A stretch of DNA of 52,782 bases from positions 1-52,782 of the forward strand of contig JAFUMP010000029.1 in the NCBI GenBank assembly GCA_017482685.1. Direction: 5' to 3'. Each line of letters begins with the position of its first letter. Position 1 is the first letter of the stretch. The position numbers were made by a program, and so were the translations under genes. Origin of the DNA: a bacterium (GTDB lineage Bacteria; Cyanobacteriota; Vampirovibrionia; Gastranaerophilales; Gastranaerophilaceae). The notes beneath the pieces are model-generated. The model was not told where the DNA came from. It did not search any database and saw only the letters and a list, made by a program, of their open reading frames with translations. Shown here piece after piece: positions 24,929 through 33,284 of this stretch.

Positions 24929-26002
24929 TTAAGGCTGATTGTTTCCTTGTTTATTTTTTAATCCGTAAACAAAAAGCAAGATTTCAGCAACAGCTTTGTA
25001 TAATTCTGGCGGAATTTGTTGATTAATATCAACCATTCTAAATAGAGCACGTGCAACTGGCGCATTGTCAATAACAGGGACATTGTGTTTGGTTGCGATA
25101 TCTATAATCTTTTTAGCTATTAACTCTGTTCCTTTAGCTGTTAGCATTGGCGATTGCATTGTTTCAGCATCATATTTCATTGCGCAAGCAACGTGGGTTG
25201 GATTTCTTACAACAAAATCCGCTTCAGGAACTGAATCCATTGCGCCTTGTTGCAACATTTGCATACGTCTTTGGCGAAGTGCAGCTTTAACGTGCGGGTC
25301 ACCTTCTGAGTTTTTATACTCATCTTTTATCTCTTTAAAAGACATTTTCTGATCTTGTAAGAATTTCCATTTAGTTACTCCGTAGTCTGCTGCTGCTATT
25401 ATCAAGAATGCGATACAAGCTTTATAAATGAATTCAACAATAAGGCTTCCAAATTCAATCATAACAGCAAAATTGTTATCAATGGCGGCTAGGCCTAAAA
25501 TATCTTCTAAGTGGTCACTATATACTGACCAGCCAACAAGACCTAAAATGAATACTTTAAGAATGTTTTTACCTAAGTCAAATAAAGTTTTGACTTGAAA
25601 AAGGTTTTTGAAATATTTTGTTGGGTTTAATTTATCTAGTTTTGGAACTAAAGGGGCTGTAGCTACAAGTGGTCCTACTTGAATAAAATCACCCAAAATA
25701 GCAATAAAAGCTGCGACAACTAAAATTGAACCTATAATTGCAACTGTTGGGATAACTGATACTGTAAAAATGTAGGGTAATCCAATTTCTTCTAATGTAT
25801 GGTTTGGTATCTGTTCGTAGAGGGTTTTAAATAATCCTAAAATGAGTTGCCAAATAATTGGCGCTAGCATATTGATAAATGTAAACATAACCAATAAAGA
25901 CAATGCTGTTGACACGTCTTTAGACTTAGGAACTTGTCCTTCTTTACGAGCTTTCTCTAGTTTTTGAGGTGTGGCGTCAAACTGTTTATCTTCATCACCC
26001 AT
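24929..26002 (-). CDS. flhB: FlhB/SctU-type export-switch protein
   Basis: In this 357-aa protein, the N-terminal KQFDATPQKLEKARKEGQVPKSKD is the FlhB/YscU signature. Four hydrophobic segments follow (about 33-60, 75-105, 145-162, 180-205). The autocleavage site NPTH is at 267-270, after VPEADFVVR. The C-terminal region (KKIIDIATKHNVPVIDNAPVARALF, PPELYKAVAEILLFVYGL) matches FlhB closely. The protein sits in the inner membrane and switches substrate class in type III export. No other export gene is in the window. It may serve a flagellum or an injectisome-like machine encoded elsewhere. FlhB is favoured by the C-terminus. Confidence 0.93.
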   Translation of the reverse strand: MGDEDKQFDATPQKLEKARKEGQVPKSKDVSTALSLLVMFTFINMLAPIIWQLILGLFKTLYEQIPNHTLEEIGLPYIFTVSVIPTVAIIGSILVVAAFIAILGDFIQVGPLVATAPLVPKLDKLNPTKYFKNLFQVKTLFDLGKNILKVFILGLVGWSVYSDHLEDILGLAAIDNNFAVMIEFGSLIVEFIYKACIAFLIIAAADYGVTKWKFLQDQKMSFKEIKDEYKNSEGDPHVKAALRQRRMQMLQQGAMDSVPEADFVVRNPTHVACAMKYDAETMQSPMLTAKGTELIAKKIIDIATKHNVPVIDNAPVARALFRMVDINQQIPPELYKAVAEILLFVYGLKNKQGNNQP

Positions 26003-26080
26003 ATTTATTACCTAGTTGGATTTACATTAATATTCTATCATAAAATACTATTTTATTGTAAAATATACGAGGAGGATATT

Positions 26081-26326
26081 ATGATTAATTCGTTTTTAAA
26101 TTTAAATTTGTTTTTTCAGCTTGGAATTTCTTTTTTTATTGGATTAGTTATTGGTATGTTATTAATGAATTTTTTTGTAATTGTCAAAAATAAAAAAATT
26201 AGTGCTTATCAACGCAAATTAGAAAAAGAATCAATCTCTTCTGATGAAAATGCTGCGAAAGTAAAAGTTCTTGAATCAAAGATTGAGGTTCTAGAAAAAG
26301 CTCTTGAAAATGCACTTAAGGGGTAA
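26081..26326 (+). CDS. Small membrane protein with coiled-coil tail (81 aa)
   Basis: One strong transmembrane helix (about 8-34, LFFQLGISFFIGLVIGMLLMNFFVIV) is followed by a basic patch and a cytoplasmic heptad helix (AAKVKVLESKIEVLEKALENAL). The ATG at 26081 follows GAGGAGG with good spacing; the upstream extension of the frame has no ribosome site and overlaps flhB. The layout resembles LapA/YneF-type small membrane proteins, but no signature allows a firm family call. It is transcribed in the same direction as clpP, with 80 bases between. Confidence 0.65.
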   Translation: MINSFLNLNLFFQLGISFFIGLVIGMLLMNFFVIVKNKKISAYQRKLEKESISSDENAAKVKVLESKIEVLEKALENALKG

Positions 26327-26406
26327 AAATAAGAATTCAACTATATTATTGATTGAATGTTTGAATGAAATATTATAGAATACTCTTAAACAAAAGGAGA
26401 ATTTTT

Positions 26407-27009
26407 ATGTCAGATATGAAAAAAATATTAAGCTATGTGCCAACGGTTATTGAATCATCTTCAAGAGGTGAAAAATCTTTTGATATTTTTTCAAGATTAT
26501 TAAGAGAAAGAATTGTTTTTCTTGGAACTGAAATTGATGATGATGTTGCAAATTCTGTTGTCGCTCAACTTTTACTATTAGATAGTGAAAATCCTGAAAA
26601 GGATATTATGCTTTATATCAATTCTCCTGGTGGGGTTATAACTGCAGGCATGGCGATTTATGACACAATGAATCTTATTAAGGCTGATGTTCAGACAATT
26701 TGTATGGGTGAAGCTGCATCAATGGGCGCGTTTTTACTATCAGCTGGTGCAAAAGGTAAAAGAATGGCGCTTCCTAGTGCAAGAATAATGATTCACCAAC
26801 CTTTAGGTGGTGCTCGTGGACAAGCTACTGATATTGAATTAGAAGCAAAAGAAATCTTGAGAATGAAAGATATGTTAATTGGTATTATGGCTGAAAATTC
26901 TGGTCAAACTTTTGAAAAAGTAAAAGAAGACTGTGAACGTGACCACTATTTATCAGCAGCAGAAGCTGTTGAATATGGTTTGATTGATAAAGTTGTAACA
27001 GCTGTCTAA
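26407..27009 (+). CDS. clpP: ATP-dependent Clp protease proteolytic subunit
   Basis: This 200-aa protein has the normal ClpP length. The catalytic triad is visible as Ser105 (GEAASMGAF), His130 ([14 protein letters not shown]) and Asp179 (CERDHYLSA). It forms the barrel-shaped peptidase that works with ClpX or ClpA to remove damaged and ssrA-tagged proteins, linking it to the tmRNA in this window. The start at MSDMKKIL is supported by AAAGGAGA 7 bases upstream; an upstream ATG 14 codons earlier has no ribosome site. A hairpin terminator follows. ClpX is not in the window. Confidence 0.97.
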   Translation: MSDMKKILSYVPTVIESSSRGEKSFDIFSRLLRERIVFLGTEIDDDVANSVVAQLLLLDSENPEKDIMLYINSPGGVITAGMAIYDTMNLIKADVQTICMGEAASMGAFLLSAGAKGKRMALPSARIMIHQPLGGARGQATDIELEAKEILRMKDMLIGIMAENSGQTFEKVKEDCERDHYLSAAEAVEYGLIDKVVTAV

Positions 27010-27021
27010 AATATTTTATAA

Positions 27022-27058
27022 AAAAGGGTATAAATAATTTTATTATTTACACCCTTTT
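27022..27058 (+). terminator. clpP terminator
   Basis: AAAAGGGTATAAATAA pairs imperfectly with TTATTATTTACACCCTTTT, 12 bases after the stop, ending in a T-rich tail. Confidence 0.7.
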
Positions 27059-27138
27059 GTTTTAAAAATAAAAAAAAGCCCCTTTGCGGAGCTGAAAATT
27101 GGTTAATTAATAAGGTATTTTAATAAGGTTAAATTATT

Positions 27139-27618
27139 TTAAGCTTTTTTTCCTCTCTTAAATAACATACAAAGTGTGGTTATTAAAATACCACTTGCTA
27201 AAAGACCTTTAATCCAATTTGGTGAGCTAGAAACTGTTTCTTTTGTTTTTACAGCAGCATCACTAATTGCTTGTCTAAAATTTTTGCCCTCTTCTCCATA
27301 AGCCATTTTTTTAAAATCTGCATCAGCACCAATTTCGATATCATTGTTGTTTCTTCGAACAAAAGTATCTGGATAAGTGTAAGTATTGTATAAAAGACCT
27401 TTTTGAGCAGATTGCAAATATTGAGTTCCATTCATTGCTGGCATGGGTGCAGTACCATATCCGTGCATCATTGGATTAGCTGTATAATTCATACCCATTC
27501 CAGACATTTGAGCCATCCCAGAAGGTGTGATTGGTGTCTGTTCATAAGCCTCATAAGGTATATGATCTAGAATACCGTTATAATACAGATAATCTAAAGA
27601 ACCTGGTAAAATTGCCAT
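27139..27618 (-). CDS. Hypothetical C-terminally anchored protein (159 aa)
   Basis: Residues 30-70 are Met/Gly/Pro/Thr-rich and probably disordered (SGMAQMSGMGMNYTANP). About 85-125 are charged. The last 27 residues form a membrane helix with a basic end (WIKGLLASGILITTLCMLFKRGKKA). No N-terminal signal peptide is present, so the protein is tail-anchored or exported in another way. The family is not recognised. It has the shared promoter elements upstream and its own leader. The resemblance to the 95-aa protein at 2575 is in architecture, not in clear sequence identity. Confidence 0.7.
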   Translation of the reverse strand: MAILPGSLDYLYYNGILDHIPYEAYEQTPITPSGMAQMSGMGMNYTANPMMHGYGTAPMPAMNGTQYLQSAQKGLLYNTYTYPDTFVRRNNNDIEIGADADFKKMAYGEEGKNFRQAISDAAVKTKETVSSSPNWIKGLLASGILITTLCMLFKRGKKA

Positions 27619-27641
27619 CTTATTAAAACCTTTTCATTAAC

Positions 27642-27712
27642 ACTACATATATATAAAGTTTTTTTTGATTGAAAAATTGACTTTTTTATATAAGATTGTT
27701 AACTTTTGTAAA
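27642..27712 (-). promoter_or_regulatory. Shared orphan-gene promoter architecture, copy b
   Basis: In gene direction: TTTACAAAAGTTAACAAT (27712-27695, box 1-like), GTCAATTTTTCA (27682-27671), then AAAAAAAACTTTATATATATG (27666-27646) and TAGTG. Order and spacing match the copies at 3.5, 33.2 and 52.3 kb. Confidence 0.5.
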
Positions 27713-27728
27713 GGGGATTTAAATTTTG

Positions 27729-28760
27729 CTATTCATTATCGTCTTTTTCCATGGCTCTTTTAAGAATATTTCTATCAATTTTTTTGGAAGAATATTTTTT
27801 ATTTGAAGATTTCATTAATTTTTCACTAGGCTTTTTTTTGCTTGTTTTTTTAGGCTTATCTTCGCTTGAAATATAAAGTTTTCCGCCATTTAATTCTTTA
27901 TACCACATTCCCCATAAAATTGAACGCAAAGGTAGTGTATATTGGATAAAAATTTGGGCAATAGATACTTCTATAATAAATTCTGAAATATCATTTGTTG
28001 TTATTTGTGGCAAATATAAAGAACTAAAAAATGAATTTAAATCATTTATTGGCAATTCTTTTACAAATGGTGATATAGCGTTTATAAAGAGTTTGGTTAT
28101 ATGTGTATAATCACAAAACATTGTTAGAAGTTGTGGTATAAACACGTAAGTTAGTGCACCTACTAAAGCAAGTAGCAAGAAAGTAGAAGCAAAGTGTCCT
28201 TTTATTAATGCAAAACTTCTTTTTGCACAACCAATTGGTGTTAATTCAGGTTCGTATGTGAAAACTTGAAAAATAAGAATAAAGAAAACCGCAAAAACTA
28301 TTGCTGGAATCCAGAAAAATGGAATTATAGATATAGCAGAATAAATGCTAAATAAAAACCAAAGCCCAATAAAAGGAACAGTTCTACGTTTGATAAGTTC
28401 TGTATGTGCATCAAAATCATATACTTTTCCTGATTTAAGTAAATTTTCAAGCATTGAGTTAACTGCGCCATAGGCAACTAAATATTCCCAAAAAGCCTTC
28501 ATAAAAATTATTAATCCAGGTAACACTATTAAAAATAAAATAATAAATAGAGTTGAAGGATTATCTATTGTTGAGAATTTTTCTAATATATTGGGTAAAT
28601 TTTTAGTGTAAAAAAAAGTTAGTAAAAATACTAATGTTATCCCCAGAATTTGGCCTAAGACAGGAAATGTCATATATTTAAAAAATTTATCAAAATTTGA
28701 AAAATATAAGCCTATTGATTCCATAAATATACCTAAAGGTGTTTTGCTTTTTTTAGACAT
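27729..28760 (-). CDS. Multi-pass membrane protein with Lys-rich tail (343 aa)
   Basis: At least five hydrophobic segments are visible (about 30-50, 70-95, 125-165, 185-210 and a weaker one at about 255-275). The protein ends in a strongly basic, Lys/Ser-rich tail (KPKKTSKKKPSEKLMKSSNKK). There is no signal peptide. The pattern of a short N-terminal amphipathic part, grouped helices and EPELTPIGCAKRSFALIKGHF in the middle resembles membrane-domain proteins of the YciC/DUF type, which often have no assigned function. I cannot name the family. It is transcribed alone, divergent from the PHP gene at 28829. Confidence 0.7.
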   Translation of the reverse strand: MSKKSKTPLGIFMESIGLYFSNFDKFFKYMTFPVLGQILGITLVFLLTFFYTKNLPNILEKFSTIDNPSTLFIILFLIVLPGLIIFMKAFWEYLVAYGAVNSMLENLLKSGKVYDFDAHTELIKRRTVPFIGLWFLFSIYSAISIIPFFWIPAIVFAVFFILIFQVFTYEPELTPIGCAKRSFALIKGHFASTFLLLALVGALTYVFIPQLLTMFCDYTHITKLFINAISPFVKELPINDLNSFFSSLYLPQITTNDISEFIIEVSIAQIFIQYTLPLRSILWGMWYKELNGGKLYISSEDKPKKTSKKKPSEKLMKSSNKKYSSKKIDRNILKRAMEKDDNE

Positions 28761-28828
28761 AAATTCTCAACTTTCTTTAAAATAATTGTGTGCTTTCCCC
28801 AATGTTTACTTTATTGTATTATAAAATT

Positions 28829-29455
28829 ATGGGAAATATAAGAGATTTACTAAATAGTTTTACAAAAGAAGATTTTGTTAACAAAGTTAATTTACATATT
28901 CATACTAAGCATTCTGACGGTGAAGCTAGTGTAGAACAAATTCTATTATCAGCTAAAAAGAAAGGTTATAAATATATTGCAATAACCGATCATAATACAA
29001 TAGAAGCTCATAAAAGATTTAAAGATGAAATTCTTTTAACAGGAGTTGAGTTTGATTGTTGGTATGGATATGTATTTTTTCATCTTTTAGCTTATGGTAT
29101 TGACATAAATAATCCAGAGTTGCAACCATTTTTAGCAAAAACAAAAAAAGATACAGAAGATGTTATACCGCGACTTTTTGCAAAAAGAAATGTGAGAAAA
29201 TTAATACAAGCGATTCATAATGCTGGTGGAATAGCGGTTTTAGCACATCCAGCTTGTTGTTGGGCTATTAGTTTAGAAAAATTTATTGTTGGTTTGATGA
29301 ATATAGGTATTGACGGGATAGAAGTTTATTATCCTTATCCTCGTTTTAGAAAATTTGCAAAGTTTCATCAAGAAGAAAGCGTTATAAAGATAGCAGAAAA
29401 ATATCCTAATTTAATTAGAACTGGTGGTACAGATTTTCATGGAGCAGAGTTTTAA
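28829..29455 (+). CDS. PHP-domain metal-dependent phosphoesterase (short form)
   Basis: This 208-aa protein shows the PHP motifs in order: NLHIHTKHSDGE (H-x-H), IAITDHNTIEAH, GIAVLAHPA and GGTDFHGAEF. These supply His/Asp/Glu ligands for a metal cluster. The family includes nucleoside-bisphosphate phosphatases (YciV/TrpH-like), histidinol phosphatases and polymerase PHP domains. The size suits a stand-alone phosphoesterase but is shorter than the second PHP protein in this window (48445-49293). The ATG at 28829 is chosen because the domain starts soon after. The 13 codons upstream in frame are hydrophobic and lack a ribosome site. No clear Shine-Dalgarno is seen for either start. Confidence 0.85.
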   Translation: MGNIRDLLNSFTKEDFVNKVNLHIHTKHSDGEASVEQILLSAKKKGYKYIAITDHNTIEAHKRFKDEILLTGVEFDCWYGYVFFHLLAYGIDINNPELQPFLAKTKKDTEDVIPRLFAKRNVRKLIQAIHNAGGIAVLAHPACCWAISLEKFIVGLMNIGIDGIEVYYPYPRFRKFAKFHQEESVIKIAEKYPNLIRTGGTDFHGAEF

Positions 29456-29465
29456 GAAACAGATT

Positions 29466-29642
29466 TTAGTTATTTCTTTCAGCCAAAAATTTTTCCATAG
29501 CTTCGTTTGAAATTTCTACAGAGTCCATTATTATATATTGGGCCATGTTTTCAGAATGTTGTGCCATTTTTAAACAGGCTACTCCATAGGTCATTCTTGC
29601 TTGCTCAGTTAATGCTGAGCCTCCAACTGAACTTATATCCAT
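29466..29642 (-). CDS. Small protein, possibly YjfB-like (58 aa)
   Basis: A 58-codon frame, MDISSVGGSALTEQARMTYG then VACLKMAQHSENMAQYIIM, preceded by AAGGAAAG at good spacing. The MDISS start followed by a short linker and an amphipathic helix with a K-x-A motif resembles YjfB, a small family often found near motility genes. The match is short, so the family call is weak. It overlaps no other gene, and the convergent PHP gene stops 10 bases away. If right, it would add to the motility or export trace set by flhB and the sigma factor. Confidence 0.6.
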   Translation of the reverse strand: MDISSVGGSALTEQARMTYGVACLKMAQHSENMAQYIIMDSVEISNEAMEKFLAERNN

Positions 29643-29864
29643 TTTGCTTTCCTTCTTATGATTTGTGATTTATATAGTTATTATAACATCCTTTTTTATT
29701 ACTCGCAATATTATTAGTAGTAAGAGGTGGTAAAATTTTGAGTTATTGTATTGTTAAGAGCTTTATCATTAGTAAATTTGTATTTATGCGTATAACGCAC
29801 TTTACACTAGCAAAAAATATTTTTAGAGGGTTTAATTCAAATATAAATGAAAGGTGGTTAAAGT

Positions 29865-30200
29865 ATGCAATTGAATAGTGTGGATAATGTATCATTTGGG
29901 AGAATTGGATTTGTAGATAAATCTGTTAAAAAAGCTTTTTACTCATCATTAAATAAGCCAAGATTTACTTCTCGTAAAAGTGACGGCAGGTCAGTTATTT
30001 ATTGTTTAAGCAATTGGTTAATAGAAAAAGAAAATAGTCGCCACGACAGATTGTTAAAAATCGGTATGAAACAAATTAATGGTAAAGATTATTTTACTAA
30101 TGCTGCAACAGATGAAGCATTAGGTACAACAAAAAGAGGGCGTCAAAATCTTAGTATTTTTCTAATCGATTTGATAACTTCTGCTAATAAAAAAGTTTAG
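29865..30200 (+). CDS. Hypothetical protein with N-terminal VSFG motif (111 aa)
   Basis: The protein starts MQLNSVDNVSFGRIGFVDK, like other orphan proteins here with a short (V/I/L)-S-F motif near the N-terminus. It has no membrane segment and one Cys, and is basic overall (SSLNKPRFTSRKSDGR, KENSRHDRLLKIGMKQING). The family is not recognised. AAAGGTGG lies 8 bases before the ATG. It is a single-gene unit ending in a strong terminator. Upstream, 29643-29864 is AT-rich and holds no further gene; a box like those at the shared promoters is not obvious. Confidence 0.65.
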   Translation: MQLNSVDNVSFGRIGFVDKSVKKAFYSSLNKPRFTSRKSDGRSVIYCLSNWLIEKENSRHDRLLKIGMKQINGKDYFTNAATDEALGTTKRGRQNLSIFLIDLITSANKKV

Positions 30201-30206
30201 AAAAAG

Positions 30207-30228
30207 AAGTCGGGTTAAGCCCGACTTA
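30207..30228. terminator. Bidirectional terminator
   Basis: AAGTCGGG and CCCGACTT form an 8-bp stem around TTAAG, with A5 before and ATTTT after, between two convergent genes. Confidence 0.88.
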
Positions 30229-30234
30229 TTTTAG

Positions 30235-30930
30235 TTATACATTTAACTTATATCCGCCACCATAAATGGTTTCAATGTAATTTTTATTATCAGATATTTT
30301 ATTAATTTTGCTTCTTAAATGTCTTATATGAACACGGATTGTCTCTACGCTATCATCTGGCTCATATCCCCAAATTTCCTTCAGAAGTTTTTGAGATGAT
30401 ACCATATTTCCATGGTTTTGGAACAATAAATTGAATATATCAAATTCAATAGGTGTGAGTTTTTGAACTTTTTCATTAATCTGAACACTATAAGTTTCAG
30501 GTAAAAGTGTAATCTCTTTATAAGTTAGCAAATCTCTTACTGCGGAAGATTTTGGAATCAAGCTTGCACGTTTCAACAACGCTCTAACTCTTACAATTAG
30601 TTCTTCTAATTCAAAAGGTTTTGTTAAATAATCATCAACTCCAATATTAAATCCGTTGACTTTATTTTTTAGCTCAGAAAGAGCTGTTAACATTATAATT
30701 GGAGTATCAGAAATTTCTTCACATTGTCTAATTCGTTGTGCAACAGTATATCCATCTACTTCTGGCATCATTACATCTAATATTACAATATCAGGCATTT
30801 CTTGTTTAGCTAAAGCAAAACCTTCTGTTCCGTTATGAGCTTGAATAACTTGATATCCTTGTAGTTCAAGGTTGATTTTTATAAGCTCATTTATTGCTAC
30901 ATCATCGTCAATAACAAGAATCTTAGTCAT
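30235..30930 (-). CDS. OmpR-family response regulator
   Basis: This 231-aa protein has a receiver domain (1-120) with the acidic pocket (IDDD at 7-10) and phosphorylation Asp52 (VILDVMMPEVDG), conserved Thr (IIMLTAL) and Lys (DDYLTKPF). The C-terminal winged helix (about 135-231, LTPIEFDIFNLLFQNHGNMVS and IRVHIRHLRSKI) binds DNA. The start at MTKILVID is supported by GGAG at 9 bases. The upstream frame overlaps rmuC and is not receiver-like. Translation overlaps rmuC by 8 bases (ATGACTAA). No sensor kinase is adjacent; cyanobacterial RpaA/RpaB-type regulators are also often orphan. Confidence 0.95.
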   Translation of the reverse strand: MTKILVIDDDVAINELIKINLELQGYQVIQAHNGTEGFALAKQEMPDIVILDVMMPEVDGYTVAQRIRQCEEISDTPIIMLTALSELKNKVNGFNIGVDDYLTKPFELEELIVRVRALLKRASLIPKSSAVRDLLTYKEITLLPETYSVQINEKVQKLTPIEFDIFNLLFQNHGNMVSSQKLLKEIWGYEPDDSVETIRVHIRHLRSKINKISDNKNYIETIYGGGYKLNV

Positions 30931-32158
30931 TAGCAAAAACTCCATCAAGCTCTTCTAATTTGTTTTCTATTAATAAAGTTTCAGCGCTTTCTACTTCTGA
31001 CTCTATTTCTTCTAGCAAGTTTTGTGGAATATCTTTAGATGTTGTTATACCAAAATCTTTAAGCGCATTCACTTGTGAAAATAAACTAGGCTTATTTTTG
31101 CTATTGCGTTTGAATCTGTTAATTGTTGTTGTAAATTTAGAAGAAACATCATTCATTTTCTTTTGTAAATCAATTAAATCATCACAAAATTGTACGAAAG
31201 TGTCATATAAATTTGTACCAGCTGTAACAATTTGTCTTACACTTTCAGCTTGTTTTTGTTGTGCTAGAAGCTGGTTTACAAGTCTTACTGTTGTGAGCAA
31301 AGATGCAGTTCCTACTATAATAATATTTGATTTATAAGCTTGCATAATCAAATCTTTATCTTCATAAAGCAAGTTTACAGAAGTTTCAATTGGCATATAC
31401 ATAAGAACAAAATCAGGTTGTAATAAATCACCTGCACCTTGATAATTTTTATTCGCTAAATCTGCAATACGTTTTTTTACTTCACTTTTGAATTCATTTA
31501 TTCTTGAATTATCTTCAATATAATCTAAATAGCTTGTTAAAGTAACCTTAGAATCAATTATTAAATGTCTATCATTTGGCAAATAAACAACCACGTCAGG
31601 TCTAATAGTATGTATTTCGTCATCTTTTAAATTTGTTGATTTAGTAGTGAATTGTTTTGAATAATGAATCCCTTCAGTCATTCCACAAGATTGTAAAATT
31701 GTATCAAGCAAATTTTCACCAAAAGACCCTTTTGTATTTTGGTTCTTTGTCAAAGCTTCAACAAGGTTTTTAGCTTCTTGTTCTATTATTTTATTATTTT
31801 TTTCTAAATTAGTGATTTGTTCAACAATTTTTGTTGTATTTTCAACTCCTTTAAGGTTAAAATGTTCGACTTTTTCCTTAAATTCGCCAAGTTCTTTTGT
31901 TAAAGGTAATATTTTCTCTTCAAGAGTTTCTCTATTTTGTTTGCGCAAATCTTCTTGTTCATTTTTTATTGTTTCATTTGCAATTTGCACAAAATCCTTT
32001 TTTATGATTTCTTTTAAATCTTCTGAAGATTCAATCTTTGATTGTAGACGGATAAGCTCTTCTTTTATCTTTGTCGTTTTTTGGATATGAAAAATATGGA
32101 CAGCTAATCCTGAAACTATTAAACCAATCAAAAAACTTAATAGTGCTATTACATACAT
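30923..32158 (-). CDS. rmuC: DNA recombination protein RmuC homologue
   Basis: In this 411-aa protein, an N-terminal membrane helix (about 1-22, MYVIALLSFLIGLIVSGLAV) is followed by a coiled coil (about 25-150). Then comes the conserved RmuC nuclease-like core: KGSFGENLLDTILQSCGM, DEIHTIRPDVVVYLPNDRHLIIDSKVTL and QPDFVLMYMPIETSVNLLYE. The core resembles restriction-type PD-(D/E)XK folds. RmuC limits DNA inversions at short repeats. The start at 32158 has GAGGGG 7 bases upstream. It is followed by an overlapping response regulator and preceded, after a 14-base gap, by the BaxI gene. Confidence 0.92.
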   Translation of the reverse strand: MYVIALLSFLIGLIVSGLAVHIFHIQKTTKIKEELIRLQSKIESSEDLKEIIKKDFVQIANETIKNEQEDLRKQNRETLEEKILPLTKELGEFKEKVEHFNLKGVENTTKIVEQITNLEKNNKIIEQEAKNLVEALTKNQNTKGSFGENLLDTILQSCGMTEGIHYSKQFTTKSTNLKDDEIHTIRPDVVVYLPNDRHLIIDSKVTLTSYLDYIEDNSRINEFKSEVKKRIADLANKNYQGAGDLLQPDFVLMYMPIETSVNLLYEDKDLIMQAYKSNIIIVGTASLLTTVRLVNQLLAQQKQAESVRQIVTAGTNLYDTFVQFCDDLIDLQKKMNDVSSKFTTTINRFKRNSKNKPSLFSQVNALKDFGITTSKDIPQNLLEEIESEVESAETLLIENKLEELDGVFAND

Positions 32159-32172
32159 TATAAAACCCCTCA

Positions 32173-32928
32173 TTAATCACGACTATTTAATTTTGCAAGT
32201 ATTTTTAAGATTTCAACATATAGCCAAACTAAAGTCACCATAAGCCCAAAAGCACCAATCCATTCATATTTTTTAGGATACATTCTTTGAGCACCTTGTT
32301 CGATAAAATCAAAATCAACTATTAAATTAAATGCAGCAATTAATATAACTACTAAACTAAATATAATTCCACCAATAGAAGATGTGTTTATAACAGGTAT
32401 TGCGTAGCCAAAAAATCTTCCAATGATATCTATAATATAAATACCAGCAACAGAAGCTGTTGAAATAAATATTACACTTCTAAATTTATCTGTACATTTT
32501 ATTACACCAGCTCTATATAGAATTAACATAGAAAACAAGGCTGCAAAAGTTCCAGCAGTTGCTTGAACTACAATACCAGGATAAGAGTTTTCAAATATAG
32601 CTGAAAGTCCGCCTAAAAGCATTCCTTCAAAAGCAGCATATATTGGAACTAATACGGTTGTTCTTGCAAAACAAATAATTAAAGCTGTTATAAATCCAGC
32701 AATACCTCCAACAGACATTAAAAGATTTCCTATATCAGTATAGCCCATTGCAAACTTTTGCCATACAACAGCAGCTGCGGTTACAAGAATAATTCCCATA
32801 AATAGGGTAATTTGCAAGGTGCCATTAACTGTCATTACTTGGCTCGCATCAATTACCACATCTCTTGCATTAGTTAAAGCTTCTTTTTCTGCATTGTGTT
32901 CTTCAACTTTGAATACTGGATTTGTCAT
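32173..32928 (-). CDS. Bax inhibitor-1 / YccA family membrane protein
   Basis: In this 251-aa protein a cytoplasmic N-terminus of about 40 residues is followed by seven hydrophobic segments (from about LQITLFMGIILVTAAAVVW to WIGAFGLMVTLVWLYVEILKIL). The signature features are PIYAAFEGMLLGGLSAIFE and NLIVDFDFIEQGAQRMYPKKYEW. The family forms pH-sensitive calcium-leak or protease-modulating channels. In bacteria YccA associates with FtsH. The tail (LAKLNSRD) is short. It is probably co-transcribed with rmuC and the response regulator downstream. Confidence 0.9.
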   Translation of the reverse strand: MTNPVFKVEEHNAEKEALTNARDVVIDASQVMTVNGTLQITLFMGIILVTAAAVVWQKFAMGYTDIGNLLMSVGGIAGFITALIICFARTTVLVPIYAAFEGMLLGGLSAIFENSYPGIVVQATAGTFAALFSMLILYRAGVIKCTDKFRSVIFISTASVAGIYIIDIIGRFFGYAIPVINTSSIGGIIFSLVVILIAAFNLIVDFDFIEQGAQRMYPKKYEWIGAFGLMVTLVWLYVEILKILAKLNSRD

Positions 32929-33032
32929 AAATTTCCCCCTTACTTTGATAATAATATTATATCATAGTAGGTGGTAGATATTAAGAAATTAATTTTTTCT
33001 TAATATAATTTTGAACAAATCTTGTATAAGTC

Positions 33033-33185
33033 TTATAAAGAACGTACTTTGTCCATTAATGTTGTAATTTTTTCTTTAAAGTTAGAATCAATAGGAGAAG
33101 TTGATAGACCTTGGAATCTTGCTAATTCTTCTTTTTCAATCATACTTTTTTCTAACATTGCTAATTTTCTAAATGTGATGTTCAT
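33033..33185 (-). CDS. Small orphan protein (50 aa) with shared promoter
   Basis: A 50-codon frame, MNITFRKLAMLEKSMIEKEE then LARFQGLSTSPIDSNFKEKI and a helical end. AGAGG lies 8 bases before the ATG at 33185; an ATG two codons earlier is too close to that site. It has no Cys and no membrane segment. The family is not recognised. Upstream it has the clearest copy of the shared promoter elements (33213-33284). A transcript with such a promoter and ribosome site is unlikely to be random. Confidence 0.6.
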   Translation of the reverse strand: MNITFRKLAMLEKSMIEKEELARFQGLSTSPIDSNFKEKITTLMDKVRSL

Positions 33186-33208
33186 AACCATTACCTCTTA
33201 CTAAAAAT

Positions 33209-33284
33209 TTAACCTTACACATATATAAAGTTTTTTAATTATGAAAAATTGCTTTTCTATTAAGAATTGTAACAATGTTTTATA
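33209..33284 (-). promoter_or_regulatory. Shared orphan-gene promoter architecture, copy c
   Basis: In gene direction: TATAAAACATTGTTACAAT (33284-33266), GCAATTTTTCATAATT (33252-33237), AAAAAACTTTATATATGTG (33236-33218), then TAAGGTTAA. It is close to copies a, b and e. Confidence 0.55.
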
